A stretch of 41,041 nucleotides of DNA. It comes from Nocardiopsis sp. NRRL B-16309. GTDB lineage: Bacteria > Actinomycetota > Actinomycetes > Streptosporangiales > Streptosporangiaceae. The translations under genes were made by a program, and so were the position numbers. The stretch covers positions 1-41,041 of the forward strand of contig NZ_LGEC01000090.1 of the NCBI RefSeq assembly GCF_001279585.1. The letters run 5' to 3'. The first letter of the stretch is position 1; the number at the start of each line of letters is the position of its first letter. This document shows positions 23,189-31,144 of this stretch, piece by piece. The notes beneath the pieces are model-generated. The model was not told where the DNA came from. It saw nothing but the letters and a program-made list of their open reading frames with translations, and did not search any database.

Positions 23189-24376
23189 TCAGATGCAGGC
23201 GCGCAGGGCGCCGCAGAGGGCTTCGGCTCGGTCGTCGGTGACTCCTCCGGGGCGGATCGTCTGATAGGCGAACGCGGTCTGGGATTCCAGGTGGCCGAAG
23301 GCGAGCTGGCCGCCGAGACCGTCGTGACCGAAGCTGCCGGGTCCCGCCATGGGCCGGCGGCGGCTGTGGAGCATGAAACCTGTGCCCCATTGATTCCCTT
23401 CGTCCGGGCCGACGTGCGGAGTGCCGCGGGACTGAACGGCACGAGCGTCGCGGACCGTCTCGGGGGCCAGGAGCCGGACTCCTGCGACGTCACCGACGGT
23501 GGCGGCGTACACCCGGGCCAGCCCTCGAGCACTGGCGACGAGATTCGCGCCGGGCATCTCGGCGTCGAGGAACTCCGGCCGGTTCGCGGAGGCGGGCATG
23601 TCGTAGGGGTCGAAGACTCCTCCGAGGCTCATGGAGCGCTCCACGAGGGGCTGGGCGAGTGCCTGTGCCTGCCGTTCGGCGGCGATCGGATCGGGGTCGG
23701 GCATCGGCGCGGCCAACGCACGGACGTCGGGTGCGGCCCTGTCGGCGCCGTAGCTCATGGCGACGCGGAGCGGCTCCGCGATGCGCGCGGCCAGCCACTG
23801 GCCTGGACGACTGCCCGTGGCGCGCCGGAGTACCTCTCCGGCCAGCCAGCCGAAGGTCAACGCGTGGTAGCCGTAGGCCGTTCCGGGTCGCCAGGCCGGG
23901 GTCTGGGCCGCCAGTGCCCCCACGATCGGGTCCCAAGCCCGGAGGTCGGCTGCGCTGAGGTCCACGTCGGGTGCCATGAGCCCGGCTCGGTGGGCGAGCA
24001 CGTGCCGGACCGTGGTGGCTTCCTTGCCGTGGGCGCCGTACTCGGGCCAGTAGCGGGTCACGGGCGCGTCGAGCTCGATCAGGCCCTCCTCCACCGCCAT
24101 GAGCAGGCAGACGGTGGTCACTCCCTTGGAGGCCGAGAACACGACGCTGCGGCAGTCCGGCCCCCAGGGTCCGTCCGGCGTGGTGCCCGCCCACAGGTCG
24201 ATGGCCACCTGCCCTCCCGCGTACACGACGCAGGACGCGGCGGTGTCGCCTCGGACCTCGAAGTTGGCAGCGAAGGCGTCCGCGACGCGTTCGAACCCGG
24301 AGGCCACGGTGCCCTGAACGTCGATCGGGCCGGGGCGGCGACGGGCCCGTGAAGGATGAGGCGGGGAACCGGGCAT
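23189..24376 (-). CDS. Serine hydrolase of the beta-lactamase/EstB family
   Basis: 395 residues from the ATG at 24376 with AGGAG 6 nt upstream. The active-site SxxK is Ser81-Ala-Ser-Lys84 (VVFSASKG), followed by a tyrosine motif in PGTAYGYHALTFGW and a C-terminal FGHDGLGGQLAFG strand typical of class C beta-lactamase-like esterases. No signal peptide is evident, unlike true secreted beta-lactamases, so an intracellular esterase is more likely than antibiotic resistance. It is the first gene of a two-gene operon, divergent from a LacI-type regulator with two identical-core operators in between. Confidence 0.9.
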   Translation of the reverse strand: MPGSPPHPSRARRRPGPIDVQGTVASGFERVADAFAANFEVRGDTAASCVVYAGGQVAIDLWAGTTPDGPWGPDCRSVVFSASKGVTTVCLLMAVEEGLIELDAPVTRYWPEYGAHGKEATTVRHVLAHRAGLMAPDVDLSAADLRAWDPIVGALAAQTPAWRPGTAYGYHALTFGWLAGEVLRRATGSRPGQWLAARIAEPLRVAMSYGADRAAPDVRALAAPMPDPDPIAAERQAQALAQPLVERSMSLGGVFDPYDMPASANRPEFLDAEMPGANLVASARGLARVYAATVGDVAGVRLLAPETVRDARAVQSRGTPHVGPDEGNQWGTGFMLHSRRRPMAGPGSFGHDGLGGQLAFGHLESQTAFAYQTIRPGGVTDDRAEALCGALRACI

Positions 24377-24428
24377 CGGGTCTCCTGGCTGGCTGATGGT
24401 CGATCCGGACGGCGTCGCCGCATGTGAT

Positions 24429-24443
24429 CGTTGACACGTGTAA
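24429..24443. promoter_or_regulatory. LacI-type operator, left copy
   Basis: CGTTGACACGTGTAA contains the palindrome ACACGTGT and is the exact reverse complement of the site at 24474-24488. It lies 53 bp upstream of the serine hydrolase start codon. Confidence 0.75.
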
Positions 24444-24473
24444 CCTGAACTCGGCAAAAGATAGACCACCTGA

Positions 24474-24488
24474 TTACACGTGTCAACG
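24474..24488. promoter_or_regulatory. LacI-type operator, right copy
   Basis: TTACACGTGTCAACG mirrors the left copy; the two palindrome centres are 45 bp apart, about four helical turns. It lies 22 bp upstream of the LacI-type start at 24511, so it probably gives autoregulation as well as control of the divergent hydrolase operon. Confidence 0.75.
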
Positions 24489-24510
24489 GTGACGCGGGAA
24501 AGGACGTGGC

Positions 24511-25521
24511 GTGAGCCCTCGACCTCCCACCAGCGCGGACGTGGCCAAGGCCGCCGGGGTGTCCCGAGCGACCGTCAGCTACGTGCTCAACGGCCGCGCC
24601 GACGTTCGCATCACCGACACCACTCGCCAACAGGTGTTGACCGCGGCACAGAAGCTCGGTTACCAGCCGTCACCGGCCGCACGTGCTCTGCGGGCGGGTC
24701 GCGGCGCCGTCATCATCGTCCTGGTGCCCGCGTGGGGTTCGGGCCGGTTCGCCGACCTGTTGGCCGAGGTGGGGCAGCTCGTCAACCGGCACGGCCTGGT
24801 GTGCCTGCGGCACGAAGGCGCCCACTGGGAGGGCAGACTCGCCGAGCTTCTCGCCAGGGTCACGGCGGCCGTGGCCGTCACGATGGAGCCGCTCGGCCCG
24901 GAGGACGCCGCCGCGCTGGAACGGGCCGGTGTCCCGGAGGTGAGGTGGTGGCTGGACGACCCGCGACCGCACGACACCACGGTGATCAGCCAGGCCGGGA
25001 TCGTGCGACTGCAGGTCGAGCACCTCCTGGAACGCGGATACGAGCGGCTGGCCTTCATGGCGCTGAGCCACCCGCAGGAACAGCGCTTCCAGGACATGCG
25101 CATCCAAGCCTTCAAGGAGGCCTGTCGCGACCACGGTCTTCGGAGTGCGTCGGTGGCCGTGGAAGAACCCGACCTGGATGCCGTGGCGGCAAGGCTGCGC
25201 TCCTGGCGTCGTCGGTCCCATCGCCCGCTCGGAATCTGCGCCTGGAGCGACGTCACGGCGACCGCGGTGCTCAACGCGGCTCGGGCGGTCGATCTGGAGG
25301 TGCCGAACGAGGTCGGCGTCATCGGCGTCGACGACGCGCCGATCGCGAGGCTCGCCCTACCGGCCCTCAGCAGCATACGACTGAACCTCTCCCAGGAGGC
25401 CGCCCTGGTGGCGCGCAACGTCGCCGCGACGCTGGCGATCGACGAGCCGGAATTCTCTGCCACCCTGGAGTCGGCGATCGTGGTTCCGAGGGCGTCCACG
25501 ATGAGGCATCACGTCGCATGA
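24511..25521 (+). CDS. LacI family transcriptional regulator of the esterase operon
   Basis: 336 residues from a GTG at 24511. The N-terminal helix-turn-helix and hinge are standard (TSADVAKAAGVSRATVSYVL, LGYQPSPAARALRAGR), followed by a sugar-binding-protein-like sensor domain with VGVIGVDDAPIARLALPALS. The ligand domain is more diverged from sugar-binding LacI proteins than the first regulator in this window. It is divergent from two hydrolase genes, with a mirrored pair of operators between them, so it most likely represses them. A non-sugar ligand related to the ester substrate is possible. Confidence 0.92.
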   Translation: MSPRPPTSADVAKAAGVSRATVSYVLNGRADVRITDTTRQQVLTAAQKLGYQPSPAARALRAGRGAVIIVLVPAWGSGRFADLLAEVGQLVNRHGLVCLRHEGAHWEGRLAELLARVTAAVAVTMEPLGPEDAAALERAGVPEVRWWLDDPRPHDTTVISQAGIVRLQVEHLLERGYERLAFMALSHPQEQRFQDMRIQAFKEACRDHGLRSASVAVEEPDLDAVAARLRSWRRRSHRPLGICAWSDVTATAVLNAARAVDLEVPNEVGVIGVDDAPIARLALPALSSIRLNLSQEAALVARNVAATLAIDEPEFSATLESAIVVPRASTMRHHVA

Positions 25522-25670
25522 AGTGGCGTTCGGTGGTCGAGTCCATAGCGTCTCGGACTGCCTGGACGGTCACGGTTGACAGGATGCGGACCTGTCAGGT
25601 CGCCCCGAGCACGCACGTTCAGCGAGTCGACCGCGCACCGCGAACAGTCCAGCTCGGGTTGGCGAAGACC
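25509..25670 (-). mobile_element. IS5-family transposase fragment
   Basis: The minus strand reads PELDCSRCAVDSLNVRA, RGDLTGPHPVNRDRPGSP and RYGLDHRTPL. This matches the catalytic-core start of IS5/IS427-group transposases (VDWSRCAIDSVNxRALKGG, ELTGPNPVDRGKxGSK, the same family as the element at 40654). The lysine-glycine stretch is shortened and sequence on both sides is lost. It overlaps the last 13 bp of the LacI gene. Confidence 0.65.
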
Positions 25671-25972
25671 TCCCACCACGCCTCGGCCGCGCTCCTCCAG
25701 GTAGAGGCTGCGGCCGTCGGTTCCGGAAAGGACTTCGACGTGAACACCGGTCCGTGGGAGCTGGTGTTTCAGAACGCCTCCACGACGACAGTCATACTGC
25801 GCCGTTACCAGCACCGCCCACGTTCTGAGCAGAACCCCGACAAGACGATCTGTCCGTACTCGGTCCCGGTGTCAAGGTGTCCCGCGGGCCGGCCGGACAC
25901 AGGACCCGAGCGCTCCCGGACAGAGTGCAAGTCCTGCTCTCTGTGTGCCAGGGATTGCGTCCGAAGTCGACT
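25671..25972. other. Intergenic stretch, nothing recognised
   Basis: No recognised gene or strong regulatory signal. It is flanked by a transposase scrap and the stop codon of the TetR gene, so it may be transposon-derived. Confidence 0.4.
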
Positions 25973-26590
25973 CTACGTGCCGTGACATTCGTGGTTCTCG
26001 GGCAGGGCTGAGCGGGCTCCGGCCAGGACCAGATCGACGAGTCGGCGGACATGGTCGCGGCCTGTGGGCTGTCCGCGTTGCAGGACGCGCAGGTGGAGCG
26101 GGCCCGCCAGAGCTTCGAGGAGGAATTCGGGATCGGTCTCCCGCGGGAGGTCGCCGCGCTCGATGCCGCGTCGGACCAGATGGCCGGCGCGATCGAGGCG
26201 GTCGGTCCAGAACCGGCCGCGCAGTTGCGCTGCCTGGGTGTCGTCGTCTTGCGGGTCGAGGGCGATCCGGGCCAGCGCACGGCCGGTGGGCGTGGCGAGG
26301 AAGGCTGCCAGCGCGGTGAAGAAGGTTGTCAAGTCCTCGTGTGTGGAGCCGGTGTCCGGTCGGGGCAGTTCGCTGTCCAGGCGGTGGGAGAGGGCTTCGA
26401 GGATCAGCTTGCTCCGGGTGCCCCAGCGACGGTAGACGGAGGTCTCGTGGACTCCGGCTCGGGCGGCGATGTCCGCGATGCGGGTCCCCTCCAGGCCCTC
26501 GGTGGCCAGGAGTTCGGTGGTGGCCTCCAGGACGGCCTGGCGTACGGCTGCGCCGCGGCGGTGAGAGGGGGTCGGGCGGGGTGGTGTCAT
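25973..26590 (-). CDS. TetR family transcriptional regulator
   Basis: 205 residues from the ATG at 26590; an in-frame ATG at 26599 is possible. The helix-turn-helix is clear (ELLATEGLEGTRIADIAARA, GVHETSVYRRWGTRSKLILE), and the C-terminal domain resembles the TetR_C group with RALARIALDPQDDD and RGIERGDLPRETDPEFLLEA. It is divergent from the carboxylesterase gene. Two near-identical 20-bp operators, 26601-26620 and 26649-26668, lie between the starts. It very probably represses both itself and the esterase. The ligand is unknown; the ester or its product is the natural guess. Confidence 0.92.
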   Translation of the reverse strand: MTPPRPTPSHRRGAAVRQAVLEATTELLATEGLEGTRIADIAARAGVHETSVYRRWGTRSKLILEALSHRLDSELPRPDTGSTHEDLTTFFTALAAFLATPTGRALARIALDPQDDDTQAAQLRGRFWTDRLDRAGHLVRRGIERGDLPRETDPEFLLEALAGPLHLRVLQRGQPTGRDHVRRLVDLVLAGARSALPENHECHGT

Positions 26591-26600
26591 GTCTCTCATT

Positions 26601-26620
26601 ATCGCAGGTGGACTTGCGAT
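26601..26620. promoter_or_regulatory. TetR operator, copy 1
   Basis: ATCGCAGGTGGACTTGCGAT has near-palindromic arms ATCGCA(A/G)G / CTTGCGAT. It ends 10 bp before the TetR start codon. Confidence 0.8.
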
Positions 26621-26648
26621 CCCTCCGGGCAGAGGTTTCACTGGCCTT

Positions 26649-26668
26649 ATCGCAAGTCAGCTTGCGAT
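26649..26668. promoter_or_regulatory. TetR operator, copy 2
   Basis: ATCGCAAGTCAGCTTGCGAT has perfect 8-bp arms ATCGCAAG/CTTGCGAT. It lies 24 bp before the carboxylesterase start codon and 48 bp from copy 1, positioned to block the esterase promoter. Confidence 0.8.
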
Positions 26669-26692
26669 GGAGTGATCTGCGGAGGCGACGCC

Positions 26693-28033
26693 ATGCTCAC
26701 CAGGGCCAAGACCGATAACGGCGTGCTGCGCGGCCGGGCTGAGGGCGGCCTGACCGTCTTCCGCGGGGTGCGCTATGCCACCTGTGAGCGGTTCGCCCCG
26801 CCCCGGCCGGTGCCCGCCTGGAGCAGGGAGCGGGACGCCACGGTCGACGGATCGATCGCTCCGCAGGGGCCGTCCCGGCTGGAGCCCGTGATGGGTGTGC
26901 CGGAGCGGCACGAGCAGGACGAGGACTGCCTGAACCTGACCATCACCACTCCACAGGCCGACGATCGGGCCCGACCGGTGCTGGTGTGGTTCCACGGCGG
27001 CGCCTGGGTCTCGGGCGCCGGATCATGGAAGTGCTACGGCGGTCACCGGCTGGCCCGTGAGGGTGACGTGGTCGTCGTCTCGGTCGGCCACCGGCTCGGC
27101 GTCCTGGGCTACCTGCGTTCCCCGGGAATCTCCGAGGGCAATCTGGGCCTGGCCGACCAGCTCGCGGCCCTGCGGTGGGTACGCGACAACATCGCCGCTT
27201 TCGGTGGGGACCCGAACGCGGTGACGGTGGCGGGCCAGTCCGCGGGCGCCCACACCGTGCAGTGCCTGCTGGGCATGCCCGACGCCGAGGGCCTGTTCCG
27301 CCGGGCCATCATCCAGAGCGTTCCGGCCGGTTTGGGCCTGGGCAGCGCCCGCACCGCCCAGCGTGCCGCCCGGCGCTTCCACGCCCGGCTCGGCACGGAC
27401 CCGCGCACCGCTCCCTTGGCCCACGTCCTGACCGCCCAGAGCGAGGTCGCACGCGAGGCGGCCGGCAGGTCGCAGCTCAACACGACACCGCGGTTCGCGC
27501 CCGTCGCAGGTGTCGGCCCGCTGCCGGACGAAGCACGCTGGGCCACATGCCTCGCGGAGCGGGCGCCCGGCCTGAGCGTCGTCATCGGCACCACCGGGCA
27601 GGAGATGAGCGCCTTCTACGCCACGAACCCCGCGCTGCGCCGTCTGCGCCGGATCCCCGTCCTGGGGGCGGCGGCCGCGGACACTGTGGAACGCGTCGCG
27701 AGCGCTGCCGTCTTCTCCCGCCCCACCCGCCACCTGGCCGGCCGGTTGAGCGGGGCCGGTGCCCGAGTCTGGGCCTACCGGTTCGACTACGCCGCCCCTG
27801 GATCGCCCTTCGGCGCCGCTCACTGCATCGAGCTGCCCTTCCTCTTCGGCACCGACGCCGACTGGGCCACCGCACCGATGCTCGCCGGCGCCCGCCCGGA
27901 CGACATCGAGACCCTCGGACGGCGCTTGCGCACGGCCTGGCTCGGCTTCGTCCGCACCGGCACCCCGAACACCGGCACCCCCTGGCCGCGGTTCACGGCA
28001 GACGCCCCCGCCATCCACTACTGGTACCGCTGA
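26693..28033 (+). CDS. Type B carboxylesterase
   Basis: 446 residues from the ATG at 26693, with GGAGG 7 nt upstream. Signature features of the carboxylesterase/cholinesterase family: EDCLNL (77-82), oxyanion HGGAW (101-105), NLGLADQLAALRWVRDNIAA, nucleophile Ser183 in VAGQSAGAH, a glutamate in GTTGQEMSAF and the histidine in GAAHCIELPFLFG. At 446 residues it is slightly shorter than most bacterial members (~490-500), and no secretion signal is seen. It hydrolyses carboxylic esters in the cytoplasm and is controlled by the divergent TetR protein through paired operators. Confidence 0.93.
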   Translation: MLTRAKTDNGVLRGRAEGGLTVFRGVRYATCERFAPPRPVPAWSRERDATVDGSIAPQGPSRLEPVMGVPERHEQDEDCLNLTITTPQADDRARPVLVWFHGGAWVSGAGSWKCYGGHRLAREGDVVVVSVGHRLGVLGYLRSPGISEGNLGLADQLAALRWVRDNIAAFGGDPNAVTVAGQSAGAHTVQCLLGMPDAEGLFRRAIIQSVPAGLGLGSARTAQRAARRFHARLGTDPRTAPLAHVLTAQSEVAREAAGRSQLNTTPRFAPVAGVGPLPDEARWATCLAERAPGLSVVIGTTGQEMSAFYATNPALRRLRRIPVLGAAAADTVERVASAAVFSRPTRHLAGRLSGAGARVWAYRFDYAAPGSPFGAAHCIELPFLFGTDADWATAPMLAGARPDDIETLGRRLRTAWLGFVRTGTPNTGTPWPRFTADAPAIHYWYR

Positions 28034-28039
28034 GGTTCC

Positions 28040-28560
28040 TGCCGACGGGTCCGCGTGCGTTCGTCGGCGGTGATACCGGCTTTCCAGTACGTGGTGACCA
28101 GGGCCCGGTCCAGGGCTGCGCGCTGACGCGCTGATAGGCCTGCGCCGAACATGACCGCCATGAGGGTGTGCAGGAACAGCGCTCGGCGCGACACGGCATC
28201 GCGTGAGGTCGCGCGGTCAAGCGCAAGGTCCAGAGAGTTCAGATGGACGCCTGAGCGCCGAGCAGGGTGACGATTCCGCCCACAGCCGTGGTCAGGCGGG
28301 TGTACTCGTCCTCGGGGTCGATGACCGCAGCCGTCACCCCGGAGTAGAGCGATCTCAGCAGGTCCAGCTTACAGAAATAGGACTTGCCGGATCCGGACCG
28401 GGCGAGGACCACGGTGTCGTAGGTGTCAGCCGCCCACCGGTCCCACACCACCACCCCGGAGGACCCGGCATTGAGCCCGTACAGAACAGCCCTGCAGCAG
28501 GGGCGGTTCGATCAGGTGTCCTTGATGGCCTCTACTGTGTCGAGGTAGTAACGGCCTCGT
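28040..28560 (-). pseudogene. VirB4-type conjugal transfer ATPase, frameshifted fragment
   Basis: Three consecutive minus-strand segments follow one protein family. EPPLLQG is followed, in a second frame, by LYGLNAGSSGVVVWDRWAAD, a Walker A motif ARSGSGKSYF and AAVIDPEDEYTRL. In a third frame come DAVSRRALFLHTLMAVMFGA and RQRAALDRALVTTYW. This is the ATPase core of actinobacterial VirB4-like conjugation proteins. At least two frameshifts (near 28500 and 28245) break it, and both ends are missing. It shows that a conjugative element once lay here. Confidence 0.7.
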
Positions 28561-28624
28561 GGTGACCTGCGCCGACGAGTGTTCGCCCAGGTCGGAGGGT
28601 TCCGTTGAGGGACCTCCACGGCGG

Positions 28625-28700
28625 TTGGGAGCCGTTGGGAGACGTTCGCGTCTCCCAAAAATCTCCCAGTCCGGGGTGGGAGACGCCCGTCTCCCACCCC
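28625..28700. repeat. Cluster of six TGGGAGACG-type motifs in direct and inverted orientation
   Basis: Tandem TTGGGAGCCG (28625-28634) and TTGGGAGACG (28635-28644) are followed by CGTCTCCCAA (28649-28658), which forms a 10-bp stem with a TTCG loop. ATCTCCCAG follows at 28661-28669. GGGGTGGGAGACG (28673-28685) and CGTCTCCCACCCC (28688-28700) then form a 13-bp inverted repeat. The cluster lies just upstream of the DUF2637 gene, where an operator array, transfer or replication origin of the former mobile element would fit. Confidence 0.7.
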
Positions 28701-28761
28701 GTCCGGACGGACGGCTTCCGCCTCGTGGAGATCCCTCGGTCACCAGGAAAGGGTGATCGGG

Positions 28762-29463
28762 ATGGAGTCCTTCCGTTGGCCACGATGGGTCACCATCGCA
28801 GCCGTGCTGCTGCTCGCTGGCATCGCCGCAGTGGTGTCCTACTCCCACATGTACGAACTCGCCCTGCGCCACGGCGAACCCGAGTGGCGCGCGAGCCTGT
28901 TCCCGCTCTCGGTGGACGGGATGATCGTCGGCGCGTCCATGACGTTGCTCAGCGACGCTCGCCACGGCCGCAAAGACGGTCTGCTGCCCTGGGCGCTGCT
29001 GATCATGGGATCCGGGGCGTCGCTGGCGGCCAACGTCGCGGTCGCCGACCCCACGATGTGGTCGCGGATCATCCACGCCTGGCCGTCCTTCGCGCTGATC
29101 GGTGCGTATGAGCTGCTCATGCGCGAGTTCCGCACGGCGGCTAGGAGCGTACGCACTGCGTCCGCAGCTCGTGACCAGTCCCTGCGGGCAGAGGAAGAGG
29201 AAGCTCAGGGCTCTGGGGCATCGGAATCCGGGGAGGTCGCCGACCTGCAGACCGTGCATGATCCAGGCAGCGGGCCTGGAGAAATGCTGGCTCTGTCCCC
29301 GTTCCAGGACCGAGCTTGGCAGTGGGCGCTGGAGCAGCAACGCGAGACGGGGCGGTTGCCGAGCGGGAAGGAGATCGCGGCGCACTTCGGCCGAAAGGAG
29401 CGCTGGGGGCGACTGGTCAAGCAGCGAGGACAACGAGAAGGCGTTCTCGCAAAGGTTGGATAG
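28762..29463 (+). CDS. DUF2637 membrane protein with C-terminal DNA-binding-like region
   Basis: 233 residues from the ATG at 28762; a GTG at 28753 is possible. Four membrane segments are visible: VTIAAVLLLAGIAAVVSYSH, SLFPLSVDGMIVGASMTLL, WALLIMGSGASLAANVAVA and WPSFALIGAYELLM. This is the DUF2637 pattern (Spd-like proteins of actinomycete plasmids and integrative elements). An acidic linker leads to a basic helical tail, LPSGKEIAAHFGRKERWGRL, that looks like a helix-turn-helix. The protein may link the membrane to DNA during intramycelial plasmid spread. It sits between a conjugation ATPase remnant and the first CRISPR leader. A role in CRISPR immunity is not supported by the sequence. Confidence 0.8.
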   Translation: MESFRWPRWVTIAAVLLLAGIAAVVSYSHMYELALRHGEPEWRASLFPLSVDGMIVGASMTLLSDARHGRKDGLLPWALLIMGSGASLAANVAVADPTMWSRIIHAWPSFALIGAYELLMREFRTAARSVRTASAARDQSLRAEEEEAQGSGASESGEVADLQTVHDPGSGPGEMLALSPFQDRAWQWALEQQRETGRLPSGKEIAAHFGRKERWGRLVKQRGQREGVLAKVG

Positions 29464-29645
29464 GTGCTCCGTGTGAGTGAGCCCCACACAACTCCATGCG
29501 GTGTGACCTGAACGGCCTGAGAGGTAGAAGTTCCTGCGCCGCGCACAGCCGTGCTGGGGCTTCACACTTGCGGGAAGAGATCTCTGATGCGGCATGGTGA
29601 GAGTTAGCCTCAGGACGTGTCGTCGCGGGCCCGGAAGGAGCGGTT

Positions 29646-29774
29646 GAGAACCGGAAGTGATCGTGGGATCTCGGGGAGGTTCCTAGCTCGTTTTCGTCGG
29701 TGATGGGGAGTAGTGTCCGGTCTTGTATCAGCGCGTGGCACTGGTTCGGAAGGTGTTTGGGCAGGTTGCGCGCC
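29646..29774 (+). promoter_or_regulatory. Leader of CRISPR array 1
   Basis: 129 bp directly before the first repeat. It starts GAGAACCGGAAGTGATC, contains GGTTCCT and AGTGTCCGGTCTTG, and ends GTTGCGCGCC against the first repeat. The leader of array 2 has the same order of blocks over the same length, which identifies this as the functional leader and places it on the left, in agreement with decayed repeats at the right end of the array. The 29,464-29,645 stretch to its left holds no gene. Confidence 0.75.
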
Positions 29775-30885
29775 GTGGCGGTCGCCCTCCGGGGCGGCCG
29801 AGGATCGCAACAGGTCCAAGTACACGGTCGCGGACTGCTGCCGACCGTGGCGGTCGCCCTCCGGGGCGGCCGAGGATCGCAACCGCATCATCGAGGGCGT
29901 CGCCGCCGACACCACAGAGGTGGCGGTCGCCCTCCGGGGCGGCCGAGGATCGCAACTCGACAATGTTGATGTGCCCCGTGTCGCCCCGGTAGTGGCGGTC
30001 GCCCTCCGGGGCGGCCGAGGATCGCAACACCACCACTCCTGACCGGTGTGGGTGATGCTCTGGGTGGCGGTCGCCCTCCGGGGCGGCCGAGGATCGCAAC
30101 CGAAGGGACCCATGCCCACCACACCCCAGAACCGGCGTGGCGGTCGCCCTCCGGGGCGGCCGAGGATCGCAACGCCGTGGCAGATGTAGACCACGCCCGG
30201 AGCCCAGGTGTGGCGGTCGCCCTCCGGGGCGGCCGAGGATCGCAACAACTTCGTGCCGGAGGACGGCTCCTCCTGCCCTCCGGTGGCGGTCGCCCTCCGG
30301 GGCGGCCGAGGATCGCAACATGCCGTTCGACACGGCCGACCGGAGCGCTGACCAGGTGGCGGTCGCCCTCCGGGGCGGCCGAGGATCGCAACTCGTACAC
30401 GTCGCGCATGTCCACCAGGGGCTTCGGTGTGGCGGTCGCCCTCCGGGGCGGCCGAGGATCGCAACCCTCAGCGGGGCGCCCAACGGCAGCACCACCTGCG
30501 TGGCGGTCGCTCTCCGGGGCGGCCGAGGATCGCAACGACCCCGGCGGCGCGAGACGCAACGTCGACCTGCCCGTGGCGGTCGCCCTCGGGGGCGGCCGAG
30601 GATCGCAACTACAACGAGACCAACGAGGACGTCAGCAGCACCGCGCGTGGCGGTCGCTCTCCGGGGCGGCCGAGGATCGCAACGAGGGACTCGGGCCCGT
30701 CATCGACGACGCGTCGGCGGTGGCGGTCGCTCTCCGGGGCGGCCGAGGATCGCAACGACACTCTGCAGGCGGCCGCCGAGAGCTGCGCCGTGTGGCGGTC
30801 GCCCTCGGGGGAGGCCGAGGATCGCAACCCCGCCACCACGGCCCACTCGTAGCCGAGCCCAGTCGTGGGGGTCGAGGATCGCAAC
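29775..30885 (+). CRISPR. CRISPR array 1, 37-bp repeats, 15 complete plus one truncated
   Basis: Repeats start GTGGCGGTCGCCCTCC and end GCCGAGGATCGCAAC, 37 bp. Complete copies begin at 29775, 29847, 29920, 29992, 30064, 30137, 30210, 30283, 30356, 30429, 30500, 30573, 30647, 30720 and 30792. Spacers are 34-37 bp. The repeat contains the stem CGGTCGCCC/GGGCGGCCG with one U-G wobble and a TCCG loop. Copies from 30500 onward carry single changes (CTCTCC, CCTCGG, GGGAGG), and a 21-bp truncated copy lies at 30865-30885, so the oldest end is on the right. The 3' handle AGGATCGCAAC corresponds to the ATTGAAAC end of typical type I-C repeats and gives plus-strand transcription. Confidence 0.97.
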
Positions 30886-30972
30886 GACCACCGCTTCCAG
30901 CATGTACACCCCAAGCAGCAGTTGTGGCCTTGCCAGCCGTCGTGCTGGTTCGGTTCGCACTGCACCTGCCAG

Positions 30973-31070
30973 AGTTTTAAGGAGTTTGGAGGTATTTGTC
31001 TATTTTTGGGAACTAATGAGAAATTAGGGACTTTTGCGTTGTGTCTATTTTGTCATTTTTCTTGAAGTGC
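30973..31070 (+). promoter_or_regulatory. AT-rich region, probable cas operon promoter
   Basis: Between array 1 and cas3 lies a ~100-bp stretch with runs such as GTCTATTTTTGGG and GTCTATTTTGTCATTTTTC, by far the most AT-rich part of the window. It is a natural promoter region for the seven-gene cas operon; I could not assign exact -35/-10 boxes. The repeated GTCTATTTT is notable. The 30,886-31,144 gap contains no gene. Confidence 0.5.
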
Positions 31071-31144
31071 CGAGAATTGTCGTCGGCCTCCAGTAGGTTC
31101 CTTGCTCGTGGCATTCGTGAACGATTTGGGCTTGGAGCGCACCT

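Noticed and set aside
23189..24376. Antibiotic-resistance beta-lactamase
   Set aside because: SxxK is present but there is no secretion signal, and the gene is paired with an HSL-type esterase under a LacI regulator, which fits an intracellular EstB-like esterase better.
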